32,937 nucleotides of DNA, from assembly GCF_016786325.1 (NCBI RefSeq), contig NZ_JADWYU010000178.1, positions 1-32,937 on the forward strand, read 5' to 3'. Source of the DNA: Frankia nepalensis (lineage in GTDB: Bacteria > Actinomycetota > Actinomycetes > Frankiales > Frankiaceae). Of this stretch, positions 20,583 to 28,725 are shown in pieces (position 1 is the stretch's first letter; every line of letters begins with the position of its first letter). A model generated the notes under the pieces. The model made no database searches and had not been told where the DNA came from. It worked only from the letters and a program-made list of their open reading frames with translations. Made by a program: the position numbers and the translations under genes.

Positions 20583-21686
20583 TCAGGGGGTGCGCAGAGC
20601 CAGGTCGACGATGACGGGCAGATGGTCGGAGCCGATCCGGTCGCCCCGGTGGTAGCCGGTGACCACGAACGCCGGGGAGGCGAGAACGTGGTCGATGCGC
20701 AGCACCGGGGGCAGCAGGCTCTCGGTTGACCAGGTCGGGCTCCAGCCGGCGCCGGCGACGTCGTGCGCGTCACGCACGCCGGCGTCGAGGAGCCGGCGCA
20801 GCGGCCGATGGTCGCGGGTCGCGTTGAAGTCGCCGGCCAGGATCACCGGCAGCTTCGCGGCGCGGACCTCGTCGGTGAGCGCCTTGAGCTGGGACCGCCA
20901 GGCGCGGACGTTGGCGGCGGTGGTCGGCGAGATGGTGTGCACGGGGTAGAGGAGGACCTTCCGGCCGCCGTCGAGGGTGACGGTCACCCGGGACAGCGGC
21001 TGCCCGCCCACCTCGCGCACGCTCCAGTCGGACAGCGGGAAGCGCGAGTACACGGCGAAGCCGAACGCCCCGGGCTTCGGCAGCTCCACGTGGTGCGGGT
21101 AGCCCGCGAGCGCGCCCGAGCGCCCGACCGCGCCGAGGGCGAGCGGCGAGGCCTCGACCAGCACGACGACATCCGGCTGGTCCGCCTTGATCTGGGCGCC
21201 GAGCCGGCCGGCGTCGGCGTTGTGGTACAGCAGGTTCGAGGCCAGCACCCGCACGGGCACCGCCCCGGCTGGCGCGTCCCGTCCCCCGGTCGCCGGCCAG
21301 ACCTCCGGCACCGTCCAGAACAGGTGCAGGCCGATCAGGGGCACCACGGCGACCATCAGCGCGTTGCGCCGCAGCGCGAAGCCGACGAGGAGCACGGCGT
21401 ACACCGGCAGGTAGAGCAGCGGCGTCAGCGCGTTCAGCGCCGGGTAGGGCCAGCCGATCGCGTCGTCCAGGTGAACGAGCCGGCCCAGCGCGACCAGCGC
21501 CAGTGCCGTCAGCACGAACCAGGCGAGGACGGCGAAGACGGTCCTGGCGGCTCCGTGCGCCGGTGGGCGTGACCGGCGGCGTGGTTGCCAGCGCGGGCGC
21601 GCGGGCCCGGCGTCGAGGTCCTCGTCCTCGTCGAGATCCGCGTCGACGTCGATGCTGGCTGGGTCGGTGCCCCCCGAGCTGTTCAC
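20583..21686 (-). CDS. Membrane-anchored endonuclease/exonuclease/phosphatase-family protein
   Basis: The 367-residue protein starts with an acidic, then basic, cytoplasmic tail and three hydrophobic segments (about residues 47-69, 83-105 and 108-128; for example VFAVLAWFVLTALALVAL). The C-terminal EEP domain (about 145-365) has the metal and catalytic motifs: ASNLLYHN, VLVEAS, YPVHTISP, GDFNAT, RIDHVLAS and GSDHLPV. EEP domains hydrolyse phosphodiesters of nucleic acids, inositides or sphingolipids; this membrane-tethered actinobacterial architecture has no assigned substrate, and the catalytic domain is probably outside the cell. The GTG start at 21686 has AAAGG directly abutting it, an unusual spacing, so the true start is uncertain. 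The gene converges with pirin and shares the terminator between them. It lies downstream of the TPR regulator on the same strand, 109 bases away. Confidence 0.87.
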   Translation of the reverse strand: MNSSGGTDPASIDVDADLDEDEDLDAGPARPRWQPRRRSRPPAHGAARTVFAVLAWFVLTALALVALGRLVHLDDAIGWPYPALNALTPLLYLPVYAVLLVGFALRRNALMVAVVPLIGLHLFWTVPEVWPATGGRDAPAGAVPVRVLASNLLYHNADAGRLGAQIKADQPDVVVLVEASPLALGAVGRSGALAGYPHHVELPKPGAFGFAVYSRFPLSDWSVREVGGQPLSRVTVTLDGGRKVLLYPVHTISPTTAANVRAWRSQLKALTDEVRAAKLPVILAGDFNATRDHRPLRRLLDAGVRDAHDVAGAGWSPTWSTESLLPPVLRIDHVLASPAFVVTGYHRGDRIGSDHLPVIVDLALRTP

Positions 21687-21795
21687 CCTTTCAGGGTGCC
21701 GGTCCCGCGCCCGCCACGGGTACCCGGCCCGCAGGCTGGTGATCTCGCTGAGACGACGGTCACAGTGGCCCGCGGCCGGACGTCACCGAGTGGCG

Positions 21796-23205
21796 TTACG
21801 TGGTTCCGCTCGCGCGTGTCGGCCCGGGAAAACGGCTCAGGATCTCCGACGCGCTCGCGCGCCACTCCTGGATGTCCGCCGACTCGTGGTAGGGCGCGAA
21901 GGCGGTGTCGAGCTCGCGCATCTTGTCCGTGACCCGCGCCGAGTTCACCGGTCGCGCGTGGTCGACCGCCCGCTGGCTCGCCTCGAGGGCGGCGTCCACG
22001 TCGGGGGACCGCCGTCTCAGGTAGGAGATCGCCAGGTCCGCCTCGGCGAAGCCGCGCGTCCGCGCGCGGGTGGGGTCCTGCAGGCTCCGAGCCTCGATCA
22101 GGTGTTCGGTGGCCACCTCCGGCCGGCCGAGCAGGAGGTAGCAGTGGCCGACGCACTCGGCGACGTCGCCGGCGTTGTAGTGCGCCGCCCAGGCAGGCTC
22201 GTCACCCGCGGCGCCCCGCTCGATCGCTCGCTCCATGGCGGTCAGCGCGGTGACGCAGCCGGGCTCGTCCCGCGCGTACGCGTGGGCCCAGGCGCGCTTG
22301 TCGTGCAGCATCGCCTCGACCGGGGGAGCGGCCTTGCGGGCCGCCCGGTCGACCGCCGCGCACGCCATCGACAGGCTCTGGCGGTGGAAGCCGAGCCGGG
22401 CGGCCTGGTCGCTCATCGCCGCCAGCACCCGCCCGGCCAGCTGCGCGTCGTCCGCGTGCTCGGCGAGGCTCAGCGCCTGGATGTAGTAGCGCTGCGCCAG
22501 CGCCTGGCGGTCGCCGTCCTGGGCGAGCCAGCCACCGAACTGGGTGAGCTCGGCGAGCGCGCTGCACAGGTCGGCGTCCGGGTCGTCGCTCATCGTCACC
22601 CGGACGCGGTCGTGCAGGAAGGTGACCACCTGGGAACGGATCTCCCCGCCGCCGAAACGAGCATCCAGCCGGCGGAAGGTCTCCGTCATGTCCCTGATCA
22701 CGGCGGCGCCGCTCGTCGACGTCTCGGTGCTGGCGTGCAGCGCCCGCCGGATGACGCCGGTGATGCTCGACAGCACCGGCTCGGCGAACGCGCTGGCCAC
22801 GAAGGCCGTGCCCTCCTGGATCACGTCGCGTCGTCGCATGTCTCGTCCCGTTAGCCCGGCCAGCGTCCTGACGGTCTGGACAGGGGTGTCGGCGACATGC
22901 AGGCCCAGGTCCTCGCGGCCGTAGTGCTCCCCGCGCCAGCCCAGGTCGGCGGGAAGGACCGGGTAACCCACCAGCGCCGACACCTCGGCGGCGGCGAGCT
23001 CGGCCACCATCGGGTCGCGGGGCTTCATCCCACGCCGCCAGTGCCCCACGGTCGTGCGCGCCAGGCCGAGCTCGATCCGCCGGTGGTAGCGGGCGCGGCT
23101 GTTGACCTGCTTGGCGAACCGGGTGTCGGACACGCCGGTCTCGCCTAGCAGCCGGGCGAACACGTTTGGTGAGGCAGGGTCGCCGGCGGATGTGGAGCTG
23201 GACAT
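21796..23205 (-). CDS. HTH-containing tetratricopeptide-like transcriptional regulator
   Basis: The 469-residue protein probably starts at ATG 23205 (MSSSTSAGDP), with GGGGG 4 bases upstream; a TTG 30 bases further out is possible. The N-terminal 80 residues (LLGETGVSDTRFAKQVNSR, RTTVGHWRRGMKPRDPMVAEL) read as a helix-turn-helix of XRE-like type. The rest (about 150-465) is alpha-helical with TPR-like repeats, for example ALAQRYYIQALSLAEHADD and AHYNAGDVAECVGHCYLLLGR. This architecture is common in Streptomyces and Frankia regulators such as the NsdA type, which control development or secondary metabolism; homology here is by style only. No adjacent target is obvious. It is divergent from etfBA across a 770-base gap that contains a CRP-like site. 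Confidence 0.75.
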   Translation of the reverse strand: MSSSTSAGDPASPNVFARLLGETGVSDTRFAKQVNSRARYHRRIELGLARTTVGHWRRGMKPRDPMVAELAAAEVSALVGYPVLPADLGWRGEHYGREDLGLHVADTPVQTVRTLAGLTGRDMRRRDVIQEGTAFVASAFAEPVLSSITGVIRRALHASTETSTSGAAVIRDMTETFRRLDARFGGGEIRSQVVTFLHDRVRVTMSDDPDADLCSALAELTQFGGWLAQDGDRQALAQRYYIQALSLAEHADDAQLAGRVLAAMSDQAARLGFHRQSLSMACAAVDRAARKAAPPVEAMLHDKRAWAHAYARDEPGCVTALTAMERAIERGAAGDEPAWAAHYNAGDVAECVGHCYLLLGRPEVATEHLIEARSLQDPTRARTRGFAEADLAISYLRRRSPDVDAALEASQRAVDHARPVNSARVTDKMRELDTAFAPYHESADIQEWRASASEILSRFPGPTRASGTT

Positions 23206-23978
23206 CGAACCCCCGGGTCGAATCCGGTCACTCAAAGTGGGAGGGTCGTCGCCTGACGCATATCCAGGGTCAGAAAGTAGCGGACTCGTGACTTCCCTCC
23301 GAGAGAGTGTGCATAGTCATCCGCGAATGCACGGCCTCAGATCGCGGCGTGTCGGAGTTCTGGCTCATCTGCGTGACGATGAGCGCACTCCGTCCCCTCC
23401 ACGCCCGGACCTCGTGGAACGGGAAATGCCTCCAGTCAAAGGTGATCTGGGTCACGGGTGGTCCCCTTTGGGGCGTGGGCCCAACCGGGCCGGTACCGGC
23501 ACCGACGGGTGATGCGCGCCCCCGGCGGTGACGGGGTGTCGAGGCCGCGTGGCCCGCCCCGGGCCGCCGCCTGGGTGACAGTGGTGGGCGGCGAGGCCGC
23601 GCTCGCCGTGACAGGGTCGACGGCGGCCGTGATGGCCGTGACGGTCGGTGAAGGCTGTGGGCGGTCGGTGCGGGCTATGGGCGGTTATGGCGCGGGTGCC
23701 TCGGCCGCGGGAGGCCGCGCGCGGCGCCGCCGGACGCCGCGATGTGGGGCGAGCGGGGAAGGGGAAGATGTCCGTGAGGCCGGGCGAGTCGGCCGCGCCG
23801 GTCTCACGGCTGTCGGGATGCCGGTTGTCTGCTGAGGCGGCGCACCCCGCCGGCAAGGGTTTGGGAAGTAATGGGTCCGGCGTCACGCCGCCGATCATCG
23901 GGCATGTCGCGGCAACGGATGCCACCATGTCAAGAGCACTCGACAACCTGATTGTGTTGGCTACGGAGGCCCCTAGGC
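23206..23978. other. Long divergent intergenic region between the regulator and etfB
   Basis: The left half (23220-23460) is less GC-rich than average and holds a 61-codon leftward frame (23270-23455) without a good ribosome-binding site. The right half (23520-23850) is GC-rich and contains many short GTGAC/GGCGG words but no convincing gene. A GGTGA-N6-TCACG site is at 23441-23456. The last 25 bases carry the etfB ribosome-binding site GGAGG. Confidence 0.45.
23441..23456. promoter_or_regulatory. CRP-like palindrome
   Basis: GGTGA-TCTGGG-TCACG has the GTGA-N6-TCAC core of CRP/FNR-family sites, matching 8 of 10 consensus positions. It lies 236 bases upstream of the regulator start and over 500 before etfB, so its target is unclear. 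Confidence 0.3.
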
Positions 23979-24764
23979 GTGAACATCGTCGTTACCGTCA
24001 AGCAGGTTCCCGATACCTGGGCGGAAAAGAAGCTCGACGCCGCGGACAAGACGGTCGACCGCGTCAGCGTCGACAACGTCATGAACGAGATGGACGAGTA
24101 CGGGGTCGAGGAGGCCCTCAAGATCAAGGAGGCGCACGGCGGCGAGGTCACCGTCGTGACGATGGGCCCGGCGAAGGCAGTCGAGACCATCCGCAAGGCG
24201 CTGTCCATGGGCGCGGACAAGGCGGTGCACCTGACCGACGACGCCCTGCACGGCTCGGACGCGCTGCAGACGTCGGCCGCGCTGGCGAAGGTCATCGCGT
24301 CGCTGTCCCCCGACCTCGTCATCACGGCCTCCGAGGCTTCCGATGCCCGTGGTGGCGTGATGGGCGCCCTGCTCGCGGAGCGGCTCGGTCTCCCGCAGCT
24401 CACCCAGGCCCGCAAGGTGACGGTCGACCCGGGCGCCGGCAAGGTCGCGATCGAGCGCCTGGCGGACAACGGCTACTCGCTGGTCGAGGCGAGCCTGCCG
24501 GCCGTCGTCGGCGTGGTCGAGAAGATCAACCAGCCGCGGTACCCCTCGTTCAAGGGCATCATGGCGGCGAAGAAGAAGCCGCTGACCACGCTGTCCGCCG
24601 GCGACGCGGGCCTCGACGCCGGCTCGGTCGGCCTCGCGGCCGCGGCCTCGACGGTCCTCGACGCCAACCCGGCGCCGCCGCGGCAGAGCGGCACCATCGT
24701 CAAGGACGAGGGCGACGGCGGCACGAAGATCGCCGGGTTCCTCGCGGCGCAGAAGCTCATCTGA
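23979..24764 (+). CDS. etfB: Electron transfer flavoprotein beta subunit
   Basis: GTG 23979 is chosen because GGAGG lies 9 bases upstream and the product then begins MNIVVTVKQVPDTW, the normal start of actinobacterial EtfB; a 9-codon extension is open but not conserved. The 261-residue subunit binds AMP and, with EtfA, carries electrons from acyl-CoA dehydrogenases to the respiratory chain. Visible family motifs are NEMDEYGVEEALKIKE, VVTMGPAKAVETIRKALSMG and the signature-like GLPQLTQARKV. EtfA follows 16 bases later, so the two form an operon. No FixC/FixX-like or dehydrogenase gene is next to them in this window. Confidence 0.94.
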   Translation: MNIVVTVKQVPDTWAEKKLDAADKTVDRVSVDNVMNEMDEYGVEEALKIKEAHGGEVTVVTMGPAKAVETIRKALSMGADKAVHLTDDALHGSDALQTSAALAKVIASLSPDLVITASEASDARGGVMGALLAERLGLPQLTQARKVTVDPGAGKVAIERLADNGYSLVEASLPAVVGVVEKINQPRYPSFKGIMAAKKKPLTTLSAGDAGLDAGSVGLAAAASTVLDANPAPPRQSGTIVKDEGDGGTKIAGFLAAQKLI

Positions 24765-24780
24765 GGCAGGGACGGATTCG

Positions 24781-25740
24781 ATGGCTGAGGTTCTCGTTCT
24801 CGTCGAGCACGCCGACGGTGAGCCCAAGAAGGTGACCGGCGAGCTGCTGACGCTCGCCCGCGAGCTGGGCGAGCCGGCAGCGGTGTTCACCGGCGCCCCC
24901 GGTACCTACGCGAAGGCCAAGGCGTACCTGGCCGAGTACGGCGCCGCCAAGGTCTACGTCGTGGAGTCCGACGACGTCGCCGAGTACGTCGGCGCGCCGA
25001 TCGCCGAGGTGCTCGCCAAGCTGGTCGGCGACGCCGCCCCGACGGCTGTGCTGGTCGCCGCGACGGCCGACTCGCGCGAGATCGCCGCGCGTACCGCCGC
25101 CAAGACCGACTCGGGCCTGATCTGGGACGCCGTCGCGGTGACTGGCGACCTGGTCGCCACCCAGGGCGTCTTCGGTGGTTCCACCATCGTGCAGTCCAAG
25201 GTCACCAAGGGCACGCCGGTGATCGTGGTCCGCCCGAACTCGACCGCTCCGGTCGCCGCGCCGGGCTCGCCGGCCGAGGTCACCGTCGACATCGCGATCT
25301 CCGACGTCGCCAAGAGCGCGAAGATCGTCGACCGGGTGGCCGAGGCCAAGTCGGGCCGGCCGGACCTCACCGAGGCCCAGGTGGTCGTCTCCGGCGGCCG
25401 CGGCCTGGGCGCGGCGGAGCACTTCGCCCTGGTGGAGAAGCTCGCCGACACCCTCGGCGCCGCCGTCGGCGCGTCCCGCGCGGCGACCGACGCCGGCTGG
25501 TACCCGCACCAGAACCAGGTCGGCCAGACCGGCAAGACCGTGTCGCCGCAGCTCTACATCGCGGTCGGCATCTCCGGCGCCATCCAGCACCGGGCCGGCA
25601 TGCAGACCTCGAAGACGATCGTCGCCATCAACAAGGACCCCGAGGCGCCGATCTTCGAGTTCGCGGACTACGGCCTGGTCGGCGACCTGTTCAACGTCGT
25701 CCCGCAGCTCACCGACGAAATCGAGAAGCGCAAGGGCTAA
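24781..25740 (+). CDS. etfA: Electron transfer flavoprotein alpha subunit
   Basis: ATG 24781 begins [17 protein letters not shown], typical of EtfA; AGGGA lies about 10 bases upstream. The 319-residue protein has the N-terminal nucleotide-fold domain (about 1-190) and the C-terminal FAD-binding domain: [52 protein letters not shown] and [17 protein letters not shown], the last covering the ETF alpha signature. FAD binding and electron transfer with EtfB are therefore well supported. It is the second gene of the etfBA pair. A tandem 16-bp repeat starts right at the stop codon, then a hairpin, so the operon probably ends here. Confidence 0.95.
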   Translation: MAEVLVLVEHADGEPKKVTGELLTLARELGEPAAVFTGAPGTYAKAKAYLAEYGAAKVYVVESDDVAEYVGAPIAEVLAKLVGDAAPTAVLVAATADSREIAARTAAKTDSGLIWDAVAVTGDLVATQGVFGGSTIVQSKVTKGTPVIVVRPNSTAPVAAPGSPAEVTVDIAISDVAKSAKIVDRVAEAKSGRPDLTEAQVVVSGGRGLGAAEHFALVEKLADTLGAAVGASRAATDAGWYPHQNQVGQTGKTVSPQLYIAVGISGAIQHRAGMQTSKTIVAINKDPEAPIFEFADYGLVGDLFNVVPQLTDEIEKRKG

Positions 25741-25772
25741 GGGGCGGTCGGCTCAAGGGGCGGTCGGCTCAA
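25741..25772 (+). repeat. 16-bp direct repeat right after etfA
   Basis: GGGGCGGTCGGCTCAA occurs twice in tandem (25741-25756 and 25757-25772), beginning at the base after the etfA stop codon. As at the acs stop codon, a short duplication abuts the end of a gene. Confidence 0.75.
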
Positions 25773-25790
25773 GGTCGCCCAGGGGCGACC
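25773..25790 (+). terminator. Hairpin after etfA
   Basis: GGTCGCC-CAGG-GGCGACC is a perfect 7-bp stem with a 4-base loop, 32 bases after the etfA stop. Its right arm is also the start of a longer repeat that recurs at 26034. Confidence 0.55.
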
Positions 25791-25811
25791 ATCGCCGCTC
25801 CGCCGTCGGGG

Positions 25812-25936
25812 GGCGGGGGGCCCCCCCCCCCCGGGGGGGCCGCCCGGCCCAAAATGCCGGGGGGGGGGCCCACAAAGGGGGGGCGCCCCACGGCCCCCGG
25901 GGGCCCCCCCCCCCCCCCCGCCGGGGGGGGCGCGGG
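25812..25936. other. Block of G and C homopolymers, probable sequence artefact
   Basis: About 125 bases consist almost only of runs of C (12 near 25821, 16 near 25904) and G (up to 10), with two short A runs. They occupy the place of 6 bases in the intact copy of the repeat, so about 119 bases are extra. Composition is unlike any other part of the window. Confidence 0.6.
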
Positions 25937-26190
25937 GCGCCCCGACCCCCCTGGAACCCGGGTAGAACCCGTAAACCCGAGTCAGGCCCCGATCCGAGGT
26001 CAGGATCACGGCCGGGTTCACGTGGACGTCCCGGGGGCGACCATCGCCGCTCCGCCGTCGGGGCGCTGGGCGCCCCGACCAGCCTGGTACCGAGTTGGAC
26101 CTGTGGGTCTGAGGTCGGTCCTGGTCACGGGTTGGGATCTTGGCTGGATTGCGTTCGAGGTTGCTTGCGTGACCGTTGGCGCTTCCGGAT

Positions 26191-26219
26191 CTGCCGGATC
26201 GGCTTTGCCGATCCGGCAG
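26191..26219. repeat. Perfect 13-bp palindromic repeat with TTT loop
   Basis: CTGCCGGATCGGC-TTT-GCCGATCCGGCAG is a perfect hairpin, followed by GGACCCC. The same element, with one mismatch, is at 6-34. It looks like a REP-type dispersed palindrome. Confidence 0.75.
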
Positions 26220-26385
26220 GGACCCCGGTCGGGGTGCTGGGCGGCCCGGCGGGCCTGGTGCTGAGTTGGACCCGTAGGTCTGGGGTCGGTGCCGGTCGTT
26301 GGTTGGATCTTGGGCGGGTTTTCTTGCTGGTGGTGGGCGGGCGCGTCGTGGGTCAAATCGCGTCGCGAGTCGGAAACAGGTAGGG

Positions 26386-26434
26386 ACGGCCGGGTCTTCG
26401 CTCGAACAGGGCGGACCCGGCCGTTTCGTTGTTT
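26386..26434 (+). terminator. Intrinsic terminator with T-rich tail
   Basis: ACGGCCGGGTC (26386-26396) pairs perfectly with GACCCGGCCGT (26414-26424), an 11-bp stem with a 17-base loop, followed by TTCGTTGTTT. This is the only classic stem plus T-tract in the window. No gene ends immediately upstream, so it may end etfBA read-through or a short RNA made from the repeats, or attenuate the small gene at 26576. Confidence 0.65.
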
Positions 26435-26575
26435 GGAGGTACGCGGACGAGCGGGGCGTGGCAATCGGTGGTGCCGGCGCCAGGGTGGCGGCGATGATGA
26501 CCGCACCGGACGCCACGGTGAGCGACACCGCGGTCGCCGGTGGCTGGCATCCAGCATCTCCAGCGGAGGTGGGCC

Positions 26576-26776
26576 GTGCGGACCTTCGACCTCGACGCCT
26601 TCGACGCCTACGACGAGCCCGACCGTCCCGGCGAGCACATCCTTCCCTGGGAAATGTGGGAACGCGACCGCCCCTGGCGCGCGGACACCCCTGACCCCGC
26701 GCGTACCGCCGTGGCGCCGCGGGAGCGGAAACCAGCCGCGCCGGACGGCCCACCAGACGGCCGGCCGCGGGCGTAG
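26576..26776 (+). CDS. Small acidic, Trp-containing protein of unknown function
   Basis: GTG 26576 has a strong GGAGG 7 bases upstream and opens a 66-codon frame with consistent G/C third positions. The product starts MRTFDLDAFDAYDEPDRPG, continues with the Trp-rich LPWEMWERDRPWRAD, and ends in a Pro/Arg-rich tail (PDGPPDGRPRA). There is no membrane segment or known motif. The first 40 residues are strongly acidic and have non-random composition, unlike shadow frames here. It lies about 140 bases after an intrinsic terminator and 550 bases before the ROK kinase gene, so it is a single-gene unit. I do not recognise it; it may be a lineage-specific orphan. Confidence 0.5.
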   Translation: MRTFDLDAFDAYDEPDRPGEHILPWEMWERDRPWRADTPDPARTAVAPRERKPAAPDGPPDGRPRA

Positions 26777-27327
26777 CCGGACCCGCTCGCGCGTGCCCGC
26801 GTCGTCGCGCCCGGGCCCGGATGGCGGTCGGCGGCGCCGGTACGACATCGGCCGACGGCGTTGTTCGGCGCGCACCTTCTCGCCGTTTCGCCGTTCTCGT
26901 CGGCATCGAGGTGTTCCTTCGTTCGCCGCGCCCGTCGTGTCCGGACTTTCGCGCGCCGTCCGGCTCGCCGCGGCCACCGCCCGGCGTGGTCACCAGAGCC
27001 CGGCTGGTGGTCGGACCCGGCCTGGCCCGCGCCGCCGCCCGGCTGGCGGTTCTGGCACTCGCGGGCCGTCGAGCGTTGGCCGAGAGCGAAACCCGGCCCG
27101 CCCTGGCCGCGACTTCCGCGCGCCTGGCGAAGAACGGCGAGCCAGCCGCGGCCAGTGCGCGATGATGATCCGGCAACGTAGCGCGTGGGCCCCGTCCTTC
27201 CGGCGGTGCCAGCGGGTCGCGACCGGCGCCGCCTCAGCTGGAGGCGCGGACGCACCCTGCCCTGGTGCCCACCGCCGCGCGATCTGGATTCCGCGCACGA
27301 GACCGAGGAAGAGGACAGCTGAGCGCG
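26777..27327. other. Intergenic region before the ROK kinase
   Basis: This 551-base stretch is GC-rich with long open frames on both strands, but none has a ribosome-binding site, conserved motif or sensible composition. A frame at 26821-27165 (+) is the best candidate and I do not support it. The end carries GAGGAAGAGGA (27305-27315), the likely ribosome-binding site of the kinase gene. Confidence 0.4.
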
Positions 27328-28530
27328 ATGGCGACGGGCGGTAGTCGGGGTACGCACACGGTGACGAGCTCCACCGCGCCGGTCACGGTGACCGCCGGAC
27401 CGGTGACCACGACGACGACCACGACGGTCACGGTGACCTCGTCGGCGGGATTCGGCGGCGGCGCGGGTGGCCGGCACCGGACCGCGCTCGCGCTCGACGT
27501 CGGCGGGACGAAGCTCGCCGCGGGTGTCGTCGACGCCACCGGCGCGGTGCTCGGCCGGGCGCGCAGGCCGATGCCGAAGACTCTCGACCCCGAGGTGACG
27601 TTCGCCGCCGCCGTCGACTGCCTGCACTCGGCGCTTGGCGACGCGGGGCTCGGCGGGCGGTACGACTACGCGGGCCTGGCCGGGCTGGGGGTCGGCTGCG
27701 GCGGGCCGATGATCTGGCCGGCTGGGGAGGTATCGCCGCTGAACATCCCGTCGTGGCGGGAGTTCCCGCTGCGCGCCCGGCTGCGCGACGAGTTCGGCGG
27801 GCTCGCGGTGCTCGTCCACAACGACGCGGTGGCGCTCGCCGCCGGCGAGCACTGGACGGGCACCGGCCGCGACGCGCGCAACCTGCTCGCGGTGACGGTC
27901 TCGACCGGGGTGGGTGGCGGCCTGGTGCTGGACGGCCGGCTCTACCACGGCCGAACTGGCAACGCCGGCCACGTCGGGCACATCGTCGTCGACCCGGCTG
28001 GGCCGGACTGCGTCTGCGGCGGGGTCGGCTGCCTGGAGGCGATCGCCTCCGGCCCGCGCACCGTCGCCTGGGCTCTCGACGCCGGCTGGACGCCAGCCGC
28101 GCCGGACTCGGGCGCCCAGGCGCCGGGCCCGGCTGATGACGGCGCGGGCGAGCCCGCGAAGCCGCGGGCCTCCCGGCCCGGCGAATCCGGCCCGGGAGGG
28201 ACCCCGCCCGACGGGCGCGCCCTGGCCGCGTCGGCGGCCGCCGGCGACGAGATCGCGCGGGCGGCGCTCGCCAGGGCCGGCAACGCGGTCGGCGTCGCGA
28301 TCGCCTCCTGCGCTGCCACCTTCGACCTCGACCTCGCCACCGTCGCCGGCGGCTTCTCCCAGTCCGGGCCGGTCTTCTGGGAAGCGCTGCGGGCCGCCTA
28401 CGACCGGCACACCGGCATGGAGTTCGCCCGCGCCGTCCGGGTCGAGCCCAGCACCGCCCCGGGCGACGTGGCCCTGCGGGGCGCCGCGGCCTTCATCCTC
28501 GCCCCCGACCGCTACGCCTGGGTCGGCTGA
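27328..28530 (+). CDS. ROK-family sugar kinase
   Basis: ATG 27328 gives a 400-residue protein; GAGGA lies 12 bases upstream. The first ~50 residues are a Thr/Val-rich tail (TVTAGPVTTTTTTTVTV) not seen in the family. The kinase begins at ALDVGGTKLAAGVV (D57, phosphate loop). The catalytic base is D166 in LVHNDAVALAAGEHW. The ROK zinc site is present: H218 and C228, C230, C235 in CVCGGVGCLEAIASG. The usual GExGH motif reads GHVGH, with H215 in place of the sugar-contacting glutamate, so glucokinase specificity is not assured. A Pro/Gly-rich insertion (about 258-295) interrupts the C-terminal half. The protein phosphorylates a hexose with ATP or polyphosphate in the cytosol; lack of a helix-turn-helix domain argues against a ROK repressor. 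It stands alone between two intergenic regions. Confidence 0.88.
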   Translation: MATGGSRGTHTVTSSTAPVTVTAGPVTTTTTTTVTVTSSAGFGGGAGGRHRTALALDVGGTKLAAGVVDATGAVLGRARRPMPKTLDPEVTFAAAVDCLHSALGDAGLGGRYDYAGLAGLGVGCGGPMIWPAGEVSPLNIPSWREFPLRARLRDEFGGLAVLVHNDAVALAAGEHWTGTGRDARNLLAVTVSTGVGGGLVLDGRLYHGRTGNAGHVGHIVVDPAGPDCVCGGVGCLEAIASGPRTVAWALDAGWTPAAPDSGAQAPGPADDGAGEPAKPRASRPGESGPGGTPPDGRALAASAAAGDEIARAALARAGNAVGVAIASCAATFDLDLATVAGGFSQSGPVFWEALRAAYDRHTGMEFARAVRVEPSTAPGDVALRGAAAFILAPDRYAWVG

Positions 28531-28725
28531 CCGGCCGGCCGATCCAGCGGCATGCCGAGGACGCGGCGGGTGACGCCTCCGTAAGCCCCGTACCTGCCCG
28601 GTGGTTCGGCTCCCTGGCGGTTGGCCGAGCCGGTCGGCGCGGCGAAGGCCCGGCTCCCGGTGGCGGCGACGGGCCCGCGGTGGTCGCGGACCGCTCGCCG
28701 GAGGTCGAGCGGCCAGGAGAGCGCG

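Larger units (their letters stand above)
25782..26340. repeat. Three diverged copies of a hairpin-bearing intergenic repeat
   Basis: A 30-base block is identical at 25782-25811 and 26034-26063. In copy B it leads into GTCGGGGCGC-TGG-GCGCCCCGAC (26057-26079), a perfect 10-bp hairpin, and a tail beginning AGCCTGGTACCGAGTTGGAC. Copy C has the related GTCGGGGTGCTGGGCGGCC from 26228, 171 bases later, with tail CTGAGTTGGACCCGTAGGTC. Copy A has the right arm at 25937-25946 and a diverged tail, but its hairpin centre is replaced by a G/C homopolymer block. Confidence 0.7.

Noticed and set aside
23270-23455. 61-codon leftward frame in the regulator-etfB gap
   Set aside because: Composition is not clearly non-coding, but it lacks a ribosome-binding site and any recognisable motif, and does not resemble the small proteins usually paired with XRE regulators.
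26821-27165. 114-codon rightward frame
   Set aside because: No ribosome-binding site, no motif, Arg/Ala/Pro-rich like random GC-rich translation.
25737-27176. 479-codon leftward frame across the repeat region
   Set aside because: It reads through hairpins, the homopolymer block and a terminator; a short hydrophobic stretch near 26490 is not enough to support a gene.
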